From positions 1 through 12,846 of the forward strand of contig DLCS01000250.1 in the NCBI GenBank assembly GCA_002480735.1: DNA of 12,846 nucleotides, written 5' to 3'. The position numbers and the translations under genes are program-made. Positions 1-7,423 of this stretch are shown here, piece by piece. Under the pieces are notes generated by a model. That model searched no databases, was not told the origin of the DNA, and saw only the letters and a program-made list of their open reading frames with translations. This DNA comes from Bacillaceae bacterium UBA7792. Lineage in GTDB: Bacteria; Bacillota; Bacilli; Bacillales; Cytobacillaceae. How positions within the stretch are numbered: position 1 is the stretch's first letter; each line of letters begins with the position of its first letter.

Positions 1-449
1 AACGGAAATTGAAGTTTTCCTGCATTGAAGGCTTGTTTAACCTTTTCCAAATCAATATAGGTAGGCACAGTAGGTAAATCTTGGCTTTCTAAGAAAATAT
101 GAGTTAGAAATTTATCGTAGCAAATATCAATCACCTTCTCGTCAGAAACAATAATATGGACCCCATCCTTTTCAAACTCGTCCTTATATCTAGCTAATAA
201 GCTTAGTTCAGGATCAATTAATGATAGGATTCCCTTGATATTATATTTATGACAAAGACTCTTAAGCACAGAAATATATTCTGGATGATCAATTCGTGGA
301 ACAATCTCAAAGAAATCGGCGTGATATAATGCTGGTGCGGTCGGATCACAATCTACAGCAAAAACCTTTCCCCCGATTTTGTTAAACTCTTTCTTAAAAT
401 TATCAATTAACTGCACTCTTCTTCCTACACTGCAGATCAAAATATTCAT
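1..449 (-). CDS. ATP-grasp ligase, N-terminal part (runs off the left edge)
   Basis: This frame is open from an ATG at 449 to the window edge, giving 149 codons without a stop. The first residues (MNILICSVGRRVQLI) and the later stretches AVDCDPTAPALYHAD and LSLIDPELSLLA look like the Rossmann-like pre-ATP-grasp domain of CarB/PylC-type ATP-grasp proteins found in Gram-positive polysaccharide clusters. The family uses ATP to activate a carboxylate as an acyl phosphate and join it to an amine or thiol. The ATP-binding and catalytic part would lie beyond position 1, so activity cannot be judged here. A GGGGGAAG ribosome binding site lies about 8 bases before the ATG. Only 16 bases separate it from the decarboxylase stop, so the two genes are very likely co-transcribed. 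Substrate is unknown; an amino acid, or an amine made by the neighbour, is an inference. Confidence 0.75.
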   Translation of the reverse strand, partial: MNILICSVGRRVQLIDNFKKEFNKIGGKVFAVDCDPTAPALYHADFFEIVPRIDHPEYISVLKSLCHKYNIKGILSLIDPELSLLARYKDEFEKDGVHIIVSDEKVIDICYDKFLTHIFLESQDLPTVPTYIDLEKVKQAFNAGKLQFP

Positions 450-465
450 AAACTAGCTTCCCCCA

Positions 466-1764
466 TTAAAAACAATATAGATCTTCGTTAAAAAATTGTG
501 TAATCGTTTCTTTCTTCCTTACGACAAACATTTCATCCTTATCTTGAGCAACAATAGCCGGCCTTTCTCTAATAAATTGTGGATTAAAGACGATGGTGTA
601 TGCCCCCACATTTTCAAAAATCATATAATCATTGATGGCAGGAATTTCCTCATATAAGTCTCGAGCTAAGTAATCCTTCTCTAAACATGTATAACCGACA
701 ACATGAAAGTTTCTTTGCTTATTAGAATTTTCTTCATTTTGCCTTAAAATTCTCATTGGGAGGTTTTTCTTATGCATCGTTGGTTTGATATTATGTACGC
801 TGCCGTCTACCAACACAAAATGATTATCTTTTATCGTCTTGACTCCGATTACCTTTGCTACGAAACTAAAGGTATTTGCAACCATCGCAATTCCAGGCTC
901 AAGGATTAAAGCTGGCTGTTCATCGCTATTCGGAAATTCCTCATTCATGATGGAACAGACTGCTTCTGCATATTCATCAAAGGTAGGAGCATGATCAATT
1001 AGCGATTTAGGTACCTCTCCAAAAATTCCTCCGCCAATATCAATATATTCCACATCCAGTGAATACCCCTTTGCAATGTCACAAAGGGTTTTGGCGATCT
1101 TGGAATAGGAAGATACTTTTCTCCTACTTGTAGAAAAATGCCCATGTAATCCGGCAATTTTTAAATTATGAATATTTTTCAATTCATTCATTAAGTTGTT
1201 GAAATCGGAATTTGTTACGCATATCCCGAATCTACTAACCTCATTCCCTTCTACAAGTGGGCTTATGCCATTTTCGGAAATATCAAAGTTCAAACGCAAC
1301 CCAATTTTAACTTGTTCACATGGATTTTCTTTACAATAATTCTTTACAAATTCTATTTCATAATGGGAATCAATATTAATTAGGCTTTTATTATTTAGGG
1401 TATAAAAAATATCCTCTTCCGTTTTAAGAGGACCATTGAAAATAATCTTATTTGGTTCTACACCAATCTTTATCGCTAAATCGTATTCTAATCTGGAAAC
1501 AACTTCTGCATATGCACCCAATTTCGATAACTCTTTGCATAGATATGGTAGGTAATTGGTCTTATAAGAATATCCAATTATGAATTTGTTATATCTACTC
1601 TGAAATGCGTAATTAATTTTTCTGTAGTTCTCTCTTAATTTTTCAAGATTGAATAAATAAAATGAGGAACCGTACTCTTCCTCTAATTTAGCCATTTTTT
1701 TATATGCCGGCTCTTCAGTTTCGATATGATCATAATGCTCTTTTGAAACTAATAAACTCTTCAT
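466..1764 (-). CDS. Fold-type III PLP-dependent amino-acid decarboxylase (LysA/BtrK-like)
   Basis: This 432-residue protein belongs to the alanine-racemase-fold decarboxylases, which include diaminopimelate, ornithine and carrier-bound amino-acid decarboxylases. The PLP lysine is probably K68 in YSYKTN. Other family signatures are HGH at 207-209, the glycine-rich phosphate loop IDIGGGI at 241-247, EPG at 289-291, a C-x3-D active-site pair (C360, D364 in GYTCLEKDYL) and GAYT at 387-390. Length is normal for the family. The start is ATG with a GAGGGGG ribosome binding site overlapping the TGA of the upstream GT14 gene. The glycan-operon setting argues against housekeeping lysine synthesis. The pairing with an ATP-grasp gene recalls BtrK/BtrJ of butirosin synthesis. 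The true substrate cannot be read from the sequence; the GYTCLEKD region differs from the usual lysA GPxCESxD pattern. Confidence 0.85.
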   Translation of the reverse strand: MKSLLVSKEHYDHIETEEPAYKKMAKLEEEYGSSFYLFNLEKLRENYRKINYAFQSRYNKFIIGYSYKTNYLPYLCKELSKLGAYAEVVSRLEYDLAIKIGVEPNKIIFNGPLKTEEDIFYTLNNKSLINIDSHYEIEFVKNYCKENPCEQVKIGLRLNFDISENGISPLVEGNEVSRFGICVTNSDFNNLMNELKNIHNLKIAGLHGHFSTSRRKVSSYSKIAKTLCDIAKGYSLDVEYIDIGGGIFGEVPKSLIDHAPTFDEYAEAVCSIMNEEFPNSDEQPALILEPGIAMVANTFSFVAKVIGVKTIKDNHFVLVDGSVHNIKPTMHKKNLPMRILRQNEENSNKQRNFHVVGYTCLEKDYLARDLYEEIPAINDYMIFENVGAYTIVFNPQFIRERPAIVAQDKDEMFVVRKKETITQFFNEDLYCF

Positions 1765-1776
1765 TTATTTTCCCCC

Positions 1777-2721
1777 TCAATCAGCTATTACTAGTTGTTC
1801 TTCATTTGGACTGACTTCATTAACACCTCTTAGACTGTATTTTTGAGTAAAGTAGTCAACGACCAATGGATCGATTTGCTCATCAAACTTTCTTGCAAAA
1901 TATTGATTGGATTTTTCTATCTGTGGGATATCTTCACTTTTTAAATACTGAGGTGAATTTCTATCACTGAGTGTTTCTCCCCATTTTAGGAACAATAGAT
2001 TATTATTAACCACATCTGCTTTATAAGGGGAATTCATAATGAGAGTATGGAAAAAGCTTTCATCAGGAATTAATGTGTTTTCAAAGAACTTATAGTACCA
2101 TTTGTTTTCCTGTAAAAAATCAATCATATAATTTGCTACTGTATACGGAATCGTAAACCACTGTGAACCCTTATAAAAGGAGTAATCTTTAGGCCAGTAA
2201 TTTTTGTTTGGCAAAACATTTATACCTTTTCGATGTAGTTCTTGAGCAATTCTTCTATATATCCTTACAGGGTGAGCTGACGTGTAACGTTTGCGAGTGA
2301 TTCTTGGCCATTCAAGCTCTACAAGCCCCAACTCATTCTTCATTGAGCGATAGTTCAGAAATACCTTGCCCTTGTTTTCTAATAAATAATTATGAAACCC
2401 ATTCTTGACAAGTAAGTCCTGCCCGCTTCGTAAACAAACATAATCATACGTTTTCTGTGAGGACATAACCTCATTCAAGAGTAAAAGGGTGGTATCTACC
2501 TGACTAATATCCCCCCATTCACAGTCAACTGATTTATTCAGAACCTTTACATTTGGGCTCTCAATTATTCTTCCATTACAGGTTTCATAGTATTTTTTAT
2601 CAATATGGACATATACATCTACATGGTCTCCTGAGATGAGTTGATTGATAAATTTGTTGACTTGCTCTGGATTATTATGAATTTGTAACATATATGCTGT
2701 TCGTGGTAATGTGGAATTCAT
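1777..2721 (-). CDS. GT14-type beta-glycosyltransferase (core-2/I-branching enzyme family)
   Basis: This 314-residue protein has the motif order of bacterial GT14 enzymes: an N-terminal AYMLQIHNNP, YVHIDKK at 37-43, CEWGDISQVDTTL at 67-79, RSGQDLL at 98-104, SQWFTI at 186-191 and PDESFFHTL at 219-227. E221 aligns with the glutamate that acts as catalytic base in the mammalian core-2 GlcNAc-transferase; this alignment is by eye. The animal members add branching GlcNAc, and some plant/bacterial relatives use xylose or other donors, so donor and acceptor here are open. There is no signal peptide or membrane segment, so it should act on the cytoplasmic face. It follows the peptidase gene by 67 bases, the longest gap in the window, and its TGA overlaps the next gene's ribosome binding site. 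A branching or side-chain role is plausible but inferred. Confidence 0.8.
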   Translation of the reverse strand: MNSTLPRTAYMLQIHNNPEQVNKFINQLISGDHVDVYVHIDKKYYETCNGRIIESPNVKVLNKSVDCEWGDISQVDTTLLLLNEVMSSQKTYDYVCLRSGQDLLVKNGFHNYLLENKGKVFLNYRSMKNELGLVELEWPRITRKRYTSAHPVRIYRRIAQELHRKGINVLPNKNYWPKDYSFYKGSQWFTIPYTVANYMIDFLQENKWYYKFFENTLIPDESFFHTLIMNSPYKADVVNNNLLFLKWGETLSDRNSPQYLKSEDIPQIEKSNQYFARKFDEQIDPLVVDYFTQKYSLRGVNEVSPNEEQLVIAD

Positions 2722-2788
2722 TTTTTCACCAACCTTAAAAAGTCTGCAAACCTACCTTTAATTCTTTATTAAGAACATTTTCCTAAAA

Positions 2789-4453
2789 TCAGGTTCCCCG
2801 TAATCCATTAAGTGCAGGGATGATAAAAATAATCAGCAGAGAAGTTATCGCCGTAAGGATCCCTACATGCTGTAGTGTCAATAAGGCAAACACAAGGTAA
2901 ATAATTGGGGCTGTGAGGATGATTGGAAGTACCATCATTCCTAAAGAAAGTAGTTTTCCCTTAACACTAAATTCATTTCTCAAAAATATATACAAATTGA
3001 AACTAACAAGTCCCATAATAAATGGCCATACAAAAATATAGCTAGAACTCTTGAAAAAAATACTACTGAAACAAACAAGTATAAGCCATCCAAAGAGCCC
3101 ACCCATTGTCAAGTCAGTTGCATTTAGTCTTTTCAAAATAAATAAATAAATCGTCACAATTACTGCGAAAACAAATAAAAGAATACTGATAAATATTGGA
3201 TTGCTTGTCACTGGATAGGCACTAATTGTCCATAAATCCATACGTGCTACAAAAGAAATGATTACTAATAGGAATACTCCAATAATATACGCTAGTGCAA
3301 TGGTAAGGAGAAATACGAGAAAACCAAGCATTGTCCTTGCTAAATCTAGCTTTTTTCGAATGAAACCGTGGAAAAGAGTAATAAAAAATAAAATAATCGC
3401 AAAAAACATTATTGGAAGCACAAGCTTTTCACTATATGTCAAAACCTTTTTCCCAATAGCATTAAAGTAGAGACTTTTACCATCTTCTTGAGCAATTAAG
3501 TCCATATTTCCAAAATGGCGAACGAGGTCAAGCATGTTATCCCCATGATGCTGAAGGCTAGCCATATCCAAATTCTCCACTGTATCCTCAGGTGTATGAT
3601 AGCCAAATAAACCAACGAAAAAACCAAAGTTTAATCCATACATTCCGAAGGGATTATAAATAGAAAGATCCGTATCATTTGGCATCCATTGGTATAAGTC
3701 AAGGATAAAGGAATGAGTAACAGGATTGGATGCACCCTTTGCAAATTCTGCAATAATTCTTTCATTTTGATCATTTGTCTCAAATAAAAGAGAGGGACCT
3801 TGACTCCCCCTTGCTTCAAAGTTCAGAACAATATTAACATCCTTTGACCAAGGATGTTCTTGAACAAAGGCTTGAGCACCTAGTAGACCAATTTCCTCCC
3901 CATCAGAAATAAGAATAATTACATCATTTTTTAAGGGGGGGGATTCCTTTAGAGCACGAACTGTTTCAAGAATAGCTGCGACTCCGGAGCCTGCATCAGC
4001 CGCACCAGGACTATTCTCATCAGTGTCATAATGAGAAGTAATCATAATCCCCCCTGAAGAATTCTTACCAGGAATACGGGCAATGATATTTTCAATCTTT
4101 CCTTCGTACGGTACACCCCAAGCTGATAAATTTTCTTCTGCAACCTGTATTTCAGGTGCAACACCCAAATTAGTTAGTTCCGAGACCAAATAATCTCTTA
4201 CTCGATCATGCTCGGGATCTCCAACTGGATGTGGCTTGACCGCAAACTCTTCTAAAAATTTGATCGCTCTTTCAGCAGAAAACACTTCCTTTTCTGCATG
4301 TTGTGATACTACTTCTGGCAATCTGAATTGTAGGAATCCGATCCAAATAGAAACTAAGATCATCAATATTAAACAGAGGATATAAAGTAGTTTGTTTAGA
4401 AACTGACCCCCTTTAGTAAATATGGGAACAGTAGTCGTAGGCTTTACTTTCAT
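2789..4453 (-). CDS. Membrane-anchored M28-family zinc metallopeptidase with C-terminal membrane domain
   Basis: The 554-residue protein starts with a short basic cytoplasmic tail and a membrane helix (about 22-42), followed by an M28 aminopeptidase-type domain (about 60-310). The two-zinc site is complete by eye: H141 and D143 in SHYDTD, D153 in AADAGSG, catalytic E186 with ligand E187 in SDGEEIGLLG, E213 in NFEARG, and H286 in YHTPEDT. PHPVGDPEHDRVRDYL at 75-90 is also typical of the family. About seven further hydrophobic helices follow between 344 and 548, so the catalytic domain probably faces outside the membrane. The start ATG has GAGGAA 7 bases upstream. M28 members remove N-terminal amino acids, and the fold also includes glutaminyl cyclases. 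A peptidase is unusual in a glycan operon. The coding strand contains a C8 run at codons 171-173. Confidence 0.88.
   Translation of the reverse strand: MKVKPTTTVPIFTKGGQFLNKLLYILCLILMILVSIWIGFLQFRLPEVVSQHAEKEVFSAERAIKFLEEFAVKPHPVGDPEHDRVRDYLVSELTNLGVAPEIQVAEENLSAWGVPYEGKIENIIARIPGKNSSGGIMITSHYDTDENSPGAADAGSGVAAILETVRALKESPPLKNDVIILISDGEEIGLLGAQAFVQEHPWSKDVNIVLNFEARGSQGPSLLFETNDQNERIIAEFAKGASNPVTHSFILDLYQWMPNDTDLSIYNPFGMYGLNFGFFVGLFGYHTPEDTVENLDMASLQHHGDNMLDLVRHFGNMDLIAQEDGKSLYFNAIGKKVLTYSEKLVLPIMFFAIILFFITLFHGFIRKKLDLARTMLGFLVFLLTIALAYIIGVFLLVIISFVARMDLWTISAYPVTSNPIFISILLFVFAVIVTIYLFILKRLNATDLTMGGLFGWLILVCFSSIFFKSSSYIFVWPFIMGLVSFNLYIFLRNEFSVKGKLLSLGMMVLPIILTAPIIYLVFALLTLQHVGILTAITSLLIIFIIPALNGLRGT
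3935..3942. repeat. Homopolymer G8 (C8 on the coding strand) inside the M28 peptidase gene
   Basis: Eight consecutive G's on the plus strand encode S171-P172-P173 of the peptidase as TCC CCC CCC. A G/C run of this length stands out in an AT-rich sequence; the next longest G/C run I noticed is six. Gain or loss of one base would shift the frame early in the peptidase domain, between the zinc ligands D153 and E187. As assembled, the gene is in frame (ON). Phase variation is a hypothesis. Confidence 0.6.
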
Positions 4454-4487
4454 AAATGTTCCTCAGCTTTCAAATTAATAAAGGAAT

Positions 4488-5228
4488 TCACCCTAAATTT
4501 TCTACCTCAGCTACAATGTTATTTCTAAGCAAATCATAGTGTCCCAAAAATCCCCTAACTTTTTCTTTCGAATTAAACATGAGAACATCGATGATAGATA
4601 ACCACGGGATGAACTCATTACCTTGTGGATATACAATAGGCTTTGACTGAAGAAAATTCAATTTAATGTCCTGTTTAAGAAAATTCTCCTCATTGTAAAG
4701 TTGTAGGCCCCCAATGGGATTGATATAATGGGTAGAATTTAATTGTTTATTAATCTCGATTACCCGCTCTTCACCTTTTAACAGATTATTCTTATTGATC
4801 TCCGAAGAAACGACAATAGGTGTTTCGATATTAAGATAATTACATATTAGCTTTAAACTACTGGTAATTATTTTTGATATATCTTCATCTTCATGTTTAA
4901 CATCTAAGCTCTCTTCAACTAGCCTTGACACCTCATCGTAACCTTCAGCCTTACCATAACTAGACTTTAATGTCCTTAGGAGCTTTTTTTTCTCCTCCAT
5001 AAAAGCACCCGAAAAATATCTTTCGTTAATATTTAACGTTGAGGGAGCTTTTTTTAAACTAAAAGTAAACAGAAATGGGCAATTGTTTACAAGGATTCTA
5101 TTTCTGTTAATCCACCCACCTTTTATATACTGAACATCATCATGAATGACAAAAAGATCAACTGAGTTTATTAGTTGGAAATAACCTATATAAGGAAATA
5201 GATAGGGTTGCATGATTGCTATCTTCAT
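4488..5228 (-). CDS. WbqC-family protein (sugar-modification enzyme of surface-glycan clusters)
   Basis: This 246-residue soluble protein has the hallmarks of the WbqC-like family (Pfam WbqC): IAIMQPYLFPYIGYF at 3-17, DLFVIHDDVQYIKGGW at 24-39 with NRNRIL directly after, NPIGGLQLY at 170-178 and FIPWLSIIDVLMFN at 206-219. Length matches the family. WbqC proteins recur in O-antigen and capsule loci next to aminotransferases acting on nucleotide-linked amino sugars. Their chemistry is, to my knowledge, not firmly established; acyl or aminoacyl transfer to an amino sugar has been a common guess. Here it lies directly after rmlB and shares the sugar block with a DegT aminotransferase, which fits such a role. 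ATG start, AAGGAG ribosome binding site 6-7 bases upstream, 40 bases after the RmlB stop. Confidence 0.85.
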   Translation of the reverse strand: MKIAIMQPYLFPYIGYFQLINSVDLFVIHDDVQYIKGGWINRNRILVNNCPFLFTFSLKKAPSTLNINERYFSGAFMEEKKKLLRTLKSSYGKAEGYDEVSRLVEESLDVKHEDEDISKIITSSLKLICNYLNIETPIVVSSEINKNNLLKGEERVIEINKQLNSTHYINPIGGLQLYNEENFLKQDIKLNFLQSKPIVYPQGNEFIPWLSIIDVLMFNSKEKVRGFLGHYDLLRNNIVAEVENLG

Positions 5229-5268
5229 AATTTCTCCTTCTCTCCTTTAGCGACTTATTGCTCTACGC

Positions 5269-6300
5269 TTAGGCCTTAACCGTTTTGCCATGCAAATAGT
5301 AAGTAATCGTTTCCCCTATTCCCCTATCAAACTCAAAATTTAGGTGAAACCCTAGATCTTTCCGTAATTTATGGTCATCAATGCCATATCGAAAATCATG
5401 TCCAGGGCGGTCATCAACAAACTGAATAAGTTGTTTATAGCTTGTAATTCCACGGTTATTCTTCGGCACAGGGATTTGAATATCAAGAACACTACAAATG
5501 TTTTGAGCCACTTCAATATTTGTCTTTTCGTTATGCCCACCAATTAAGTACGTTTCTCCTGATATTCCTTTGAAGAACACTTTCTCAATCGCTCGACAAT
5601 GATCCACTACGTATAACCAATCCCGAACATTCTGCCCATTACCATAGATAGGGATCGGTTCTAAGGCAAGCGCTCTACGAATGATAGTTGGAATAAGTTT
5701 TTCGTCATGCTGCCTTGGTCCAAAGTTATTGGAACAGTTGGTTGTAACCACATTCATACCATATGTATGAAAATAACTTCGTACAAGCATATCTGAAGAA
5801 GCTTTACTTGCAGAATAGGGACTGTTTGGTGCGTAAGGTGTACCCTCGGTGAAAAAACCTTCTTCCCCAAGAGTGCCATACACTTCATCGGTTGAAATAT
5901 GATGGAATCGTGCATTCTTATATTGCTCTTTATATGTGTTCACTCCATTCATCCAATGATTCCTCGCCACTTCAAGTAGCGTAAAAGTGCCCATTACATT
6001 CGTTTCTATGAAAGCATATGGATTTTTAATTGAATTATCCACATGTGATTCAGCAGCAAAGTGAATAACCCCCTCAATTTGATATTTAACAAATATTTCT
6101 TCAACAAAATTCCGATCACAAATATCTCCTTTTATAAAAACATGACGCGGGTCATTCATTGCATCTGCAAGATTATCTAGATTTCCCGCATAGGTCAGTT
6201 TATCAAGATTGATAATTTGAATGTCCTTATGCCGCTCTAGCATAAATAAAATAAAATTAGAGCCAATAAACCCGGCTCCCCCTGTTACAAGTAATTTCAT
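5269..6300 (-). CDS. rmlB: dTDP-glucose 4,6-dehydratase
   Basis: RmlB converts dTDP-glucose to dTDP-4-keto-6-deoxyglucose in the cytoplasm. The 343-residue protein is a complete short-chain dehydrogenase: NAD-binding GGAGFIG at 7-13, the dehydratase triad T137-D138-E139 in STDEVYG, and Y162-x3-K166 in YSASK. FAAESHVDNSI at 81-91 and NNFGPRQ are typical of RmlB. I chose the ATG at 6300 because MKLLVTGGAG is the normal family N-terminus and GGAGAG lies 6 bases upstream. The frame stays open to an ATG at 6348, but that start lies inside the preceding aminotransferase gene and adds 16 atypical residues. The preceding stop is 34 bases upstream of the chosen start. RmlC and RmlD are not in the window, so the product probably feeds the amino-sugar branch. 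Confidence 0.95.
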   Translation of the reverse strand: MKLLVTGGAGFIGSNFILFMLERHKDIQIINLDKLTYAGNLDNLADAMNDPRHVFIKGDICDRNFVEEIFVKYQIEGVIHFAAESHVDNSIKNPYAFIETNVMGTFTLLEVARNHWMNGVNTYKEQYKNARFHHISTDEVYGTLGEEGFFTEGTPYAPNSPYSASKASSDMLVRSYFHTYGMNVVTTNCSNNFGPRQHDEKLIPTIIRRALALEPIPIYGNGQNVRDWLYVVDHCRAIEKVFFKGISGETYLIGGHNEKTNIEVAQNICSVLDIQIPVPKNNRGITSYKQLIQFVDDRPGHDFRYGIDDHKLRKDLGFHLNFEFDRGIGETITYYLHGKTVKA

Positions 6301-6306
6301 CCCGCT

Positions 6307-6312
6307 CTCTCC
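6307..6312 (-). promoter_or_regulatory. Ribosome binding site that fixes the rmlB start
   Basis: On the coding strand GGAGAG sits 6 bases before the ATG at 6300. It supports this ATG over the in-frame ATG at 6348, which would start inside the upstream gene. Confidence 0.75.
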
Positions 6313-6334
6313 ATATAATTTATTTATTGAAGTC

Positions 6335-7423
6335 CTATATTGTTTCAACCATGTCCTTCTCCATGATTACATTTGAAATTCTTTCCACTTCTTCATGCAT
6401 CAGGTCACTAAATAACGGCAGACATAGAATTCGACTTGAAATATCCTCTGAGATGGGACAAGAATAATAATCAGGTAAATATGACAGTTTATTTAATGAT
6501 GGATAAAAGTATCTTCTTGATTCGATTCCGTTTTTACTCAATTTGCTTTGAGCTCTTAACAGGTCTTCCTCTTTTTCAAAAATGACTGGGTAGTAGGCAT
6601 AATTGTAATCCACATCTTTGGGAATATTCGGTTTTGTTAACTTGTTAGCTAGGTGCCTATCATATATTTCCGATATTCTCTTCCTTTTCAAAATAATCTC
6701 ATCGATGTACTTGAGATTACATAATCCCATTGCTGCATGAAACTCCGAATTCTTTCCGTTTATGCCAGCCATGATGTACTGTTCGCTTTCAAAACCAAAG
6801 CTCCTTAAAAGTTTGATACGTTGCTCAAACTCCACCCCAGAATTCGTGACAATGGCTCCACCCTCAACTGTATGAAACAGCTTCGTAGCATGAAAACTTA
6901 AAGTGGATATGTCACCAAAGGACAGCAAAGATTTCCCTTTATACTGAACACCAAATGCATGGGCTGCGTCATAAATGACTTTTAGATTGTGTTTTTTAGC
7001 AATATCCTCAATTTTCTCCACGTCACAAGGAATCCCGTAGACATGGGTTGCTAAAATAGCTTGGGTCTCATCCGTTATTGCTTCTTCGATTTTGAACGGA
7101 TCAATGCAAAGCGTTGTTGGATCAATATCCACGAACACTGGTCGGCAATTCTCCCAAAGAATAGAAGTTGTTGTTGCTATAAACGAGAAAGGTGTCGTAA
7201 TGACTTCTTTGTTAATTCCCAGAGATTTAATGGCTAACTGTAAAGCAATTGTTCCGTTATTAACAAATTGAAGGTATGGAACCTGTAAATAGGTTTTAAG
7301 CTCATTCTCCAATCTCCTTACAAAGCGTCCATTATTTGTTAACCATTTTGTATCCCACAGTTCTCCAACTAAAGCATCGTATTCATCCTTGGGAGGTAGA
7401 AAGGGCTGCGAGACTGGAATCAT
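6335..7423 (-). CDS. DegT/DnrJ/EryC1/StrS sugar aminotransferase, VioA-like (dTDP-4-keto-6-deoxyglucose 4-transaminase)
   Basis: This PLP enzyme (362 residues from the chosen start) should transfer an amino group to the 4-keto sugar made by RmlB, giving a dTDP-4-amino-4,6-dideoxyhexose. The internal-aldimine lysine is K181 in [15 protein letters not shown] and the pyridine-binding aspartate is D152 in YDAAHAFG. The N-terminus [11 protein letters not shown] and WLTNNG at 27-32 resemble VioA and QdtB/FdtB-type enzymes. No 3,4-ketoisomerase (FdtA/QdtA) is present, which favours C4 over C3 amination; gluco versus galacto configuration cannot be decided. The frame extends to an ATG at 7438. I prefer 7423 because GGGAGG, which overlaps that first ATG, lies 7 bases before it and because MIPVSQPF is the usual N-terminus. 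The gene start overlaps the rmlA end by 41 bases. Confidence 0.88.
   Translation of the reverse strand: MIPVSQPFLPPKDEYDALVGELWDTKWLTNNGRFVRRLENELKTYLQVPYLQFVNNGTIALQLAIKSLGINKEVITTPFSFIATTTSILWENCRPVFVDIDPTTLCIDPFKIEEAITDETQAILATHVYGIPCDVEKIEDIAKKHNLKVIYDAAHAFGVQYKGKSLLSFGDISTLSFHATKLFHTVEGGAIVTNSGVEFEQRIKLLRSFGFESEQYIMAGINGKNSEFHAAMGLCNLKYIDEIILKRKRISEIYDRHLANKLTKPNIPKDVDYNYAYYPVIFEKEEDLLRAQSKLSKNGIESRRYFYPSLNKLSYLPDYYSCPISEDISSRILCLPLFSDLMHEEVERISNVIMEKDMVETI

Noticed and set aside
466-1764. Housekeeping diaminopimelate decarboxylase (lysA)
   Set aside because: The fold and PLP motifs agree, but the active-site region reads GYTCLEKD instead of the usual lysA GPxCESxD pattern, and the gene lies inside a glycan operon next to an ATP-grasp ligase.
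2762-2775. Short inverted repeat TTCTT-TATT-AAGAA in the gap between the peptidase and GT14 genes
   Set aside because: A 5-bp AT-rich stem without a T-tract is too weak for a terminator; nothing else stands out in this 67-base gap.
3258-3470. Plus-strand open frame of 70 codons, and similar plus-strand frames at 7969-8190, 9411-9641, 10121-10348, 11233-11602, 12001-12186 and 12403-12615
   Set aside because: Each lies antisense to, or largely within, a well-supported minus-strand gene and shows no recognisable motif, so they are taken as shadows.
3631-3819. Minus-strand frame of 62 codons in the peptidase gene, and the one at 5352-5543 in rmlB
   Set aside because: These are alternative-frame translations inside confident genes and have no family signature.
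3836-3858. Hairpin with a 9-bp stem (AACATCCTT/AAGGATGTT) and 5-base loop
   Set aside because: It lies in the middle of the peptidase coding region and no T-run follows on the transcribed strand. It is probably a by-product of the codons.
6301-6348. A 16-residue N-terminal extension of RmlB from the ATG at 6348
   Set aside because: The extension overlaps the preceding gene and is unlike RmlB N-termini, and the ATG at 6300 has a well-placed GGAGAG.
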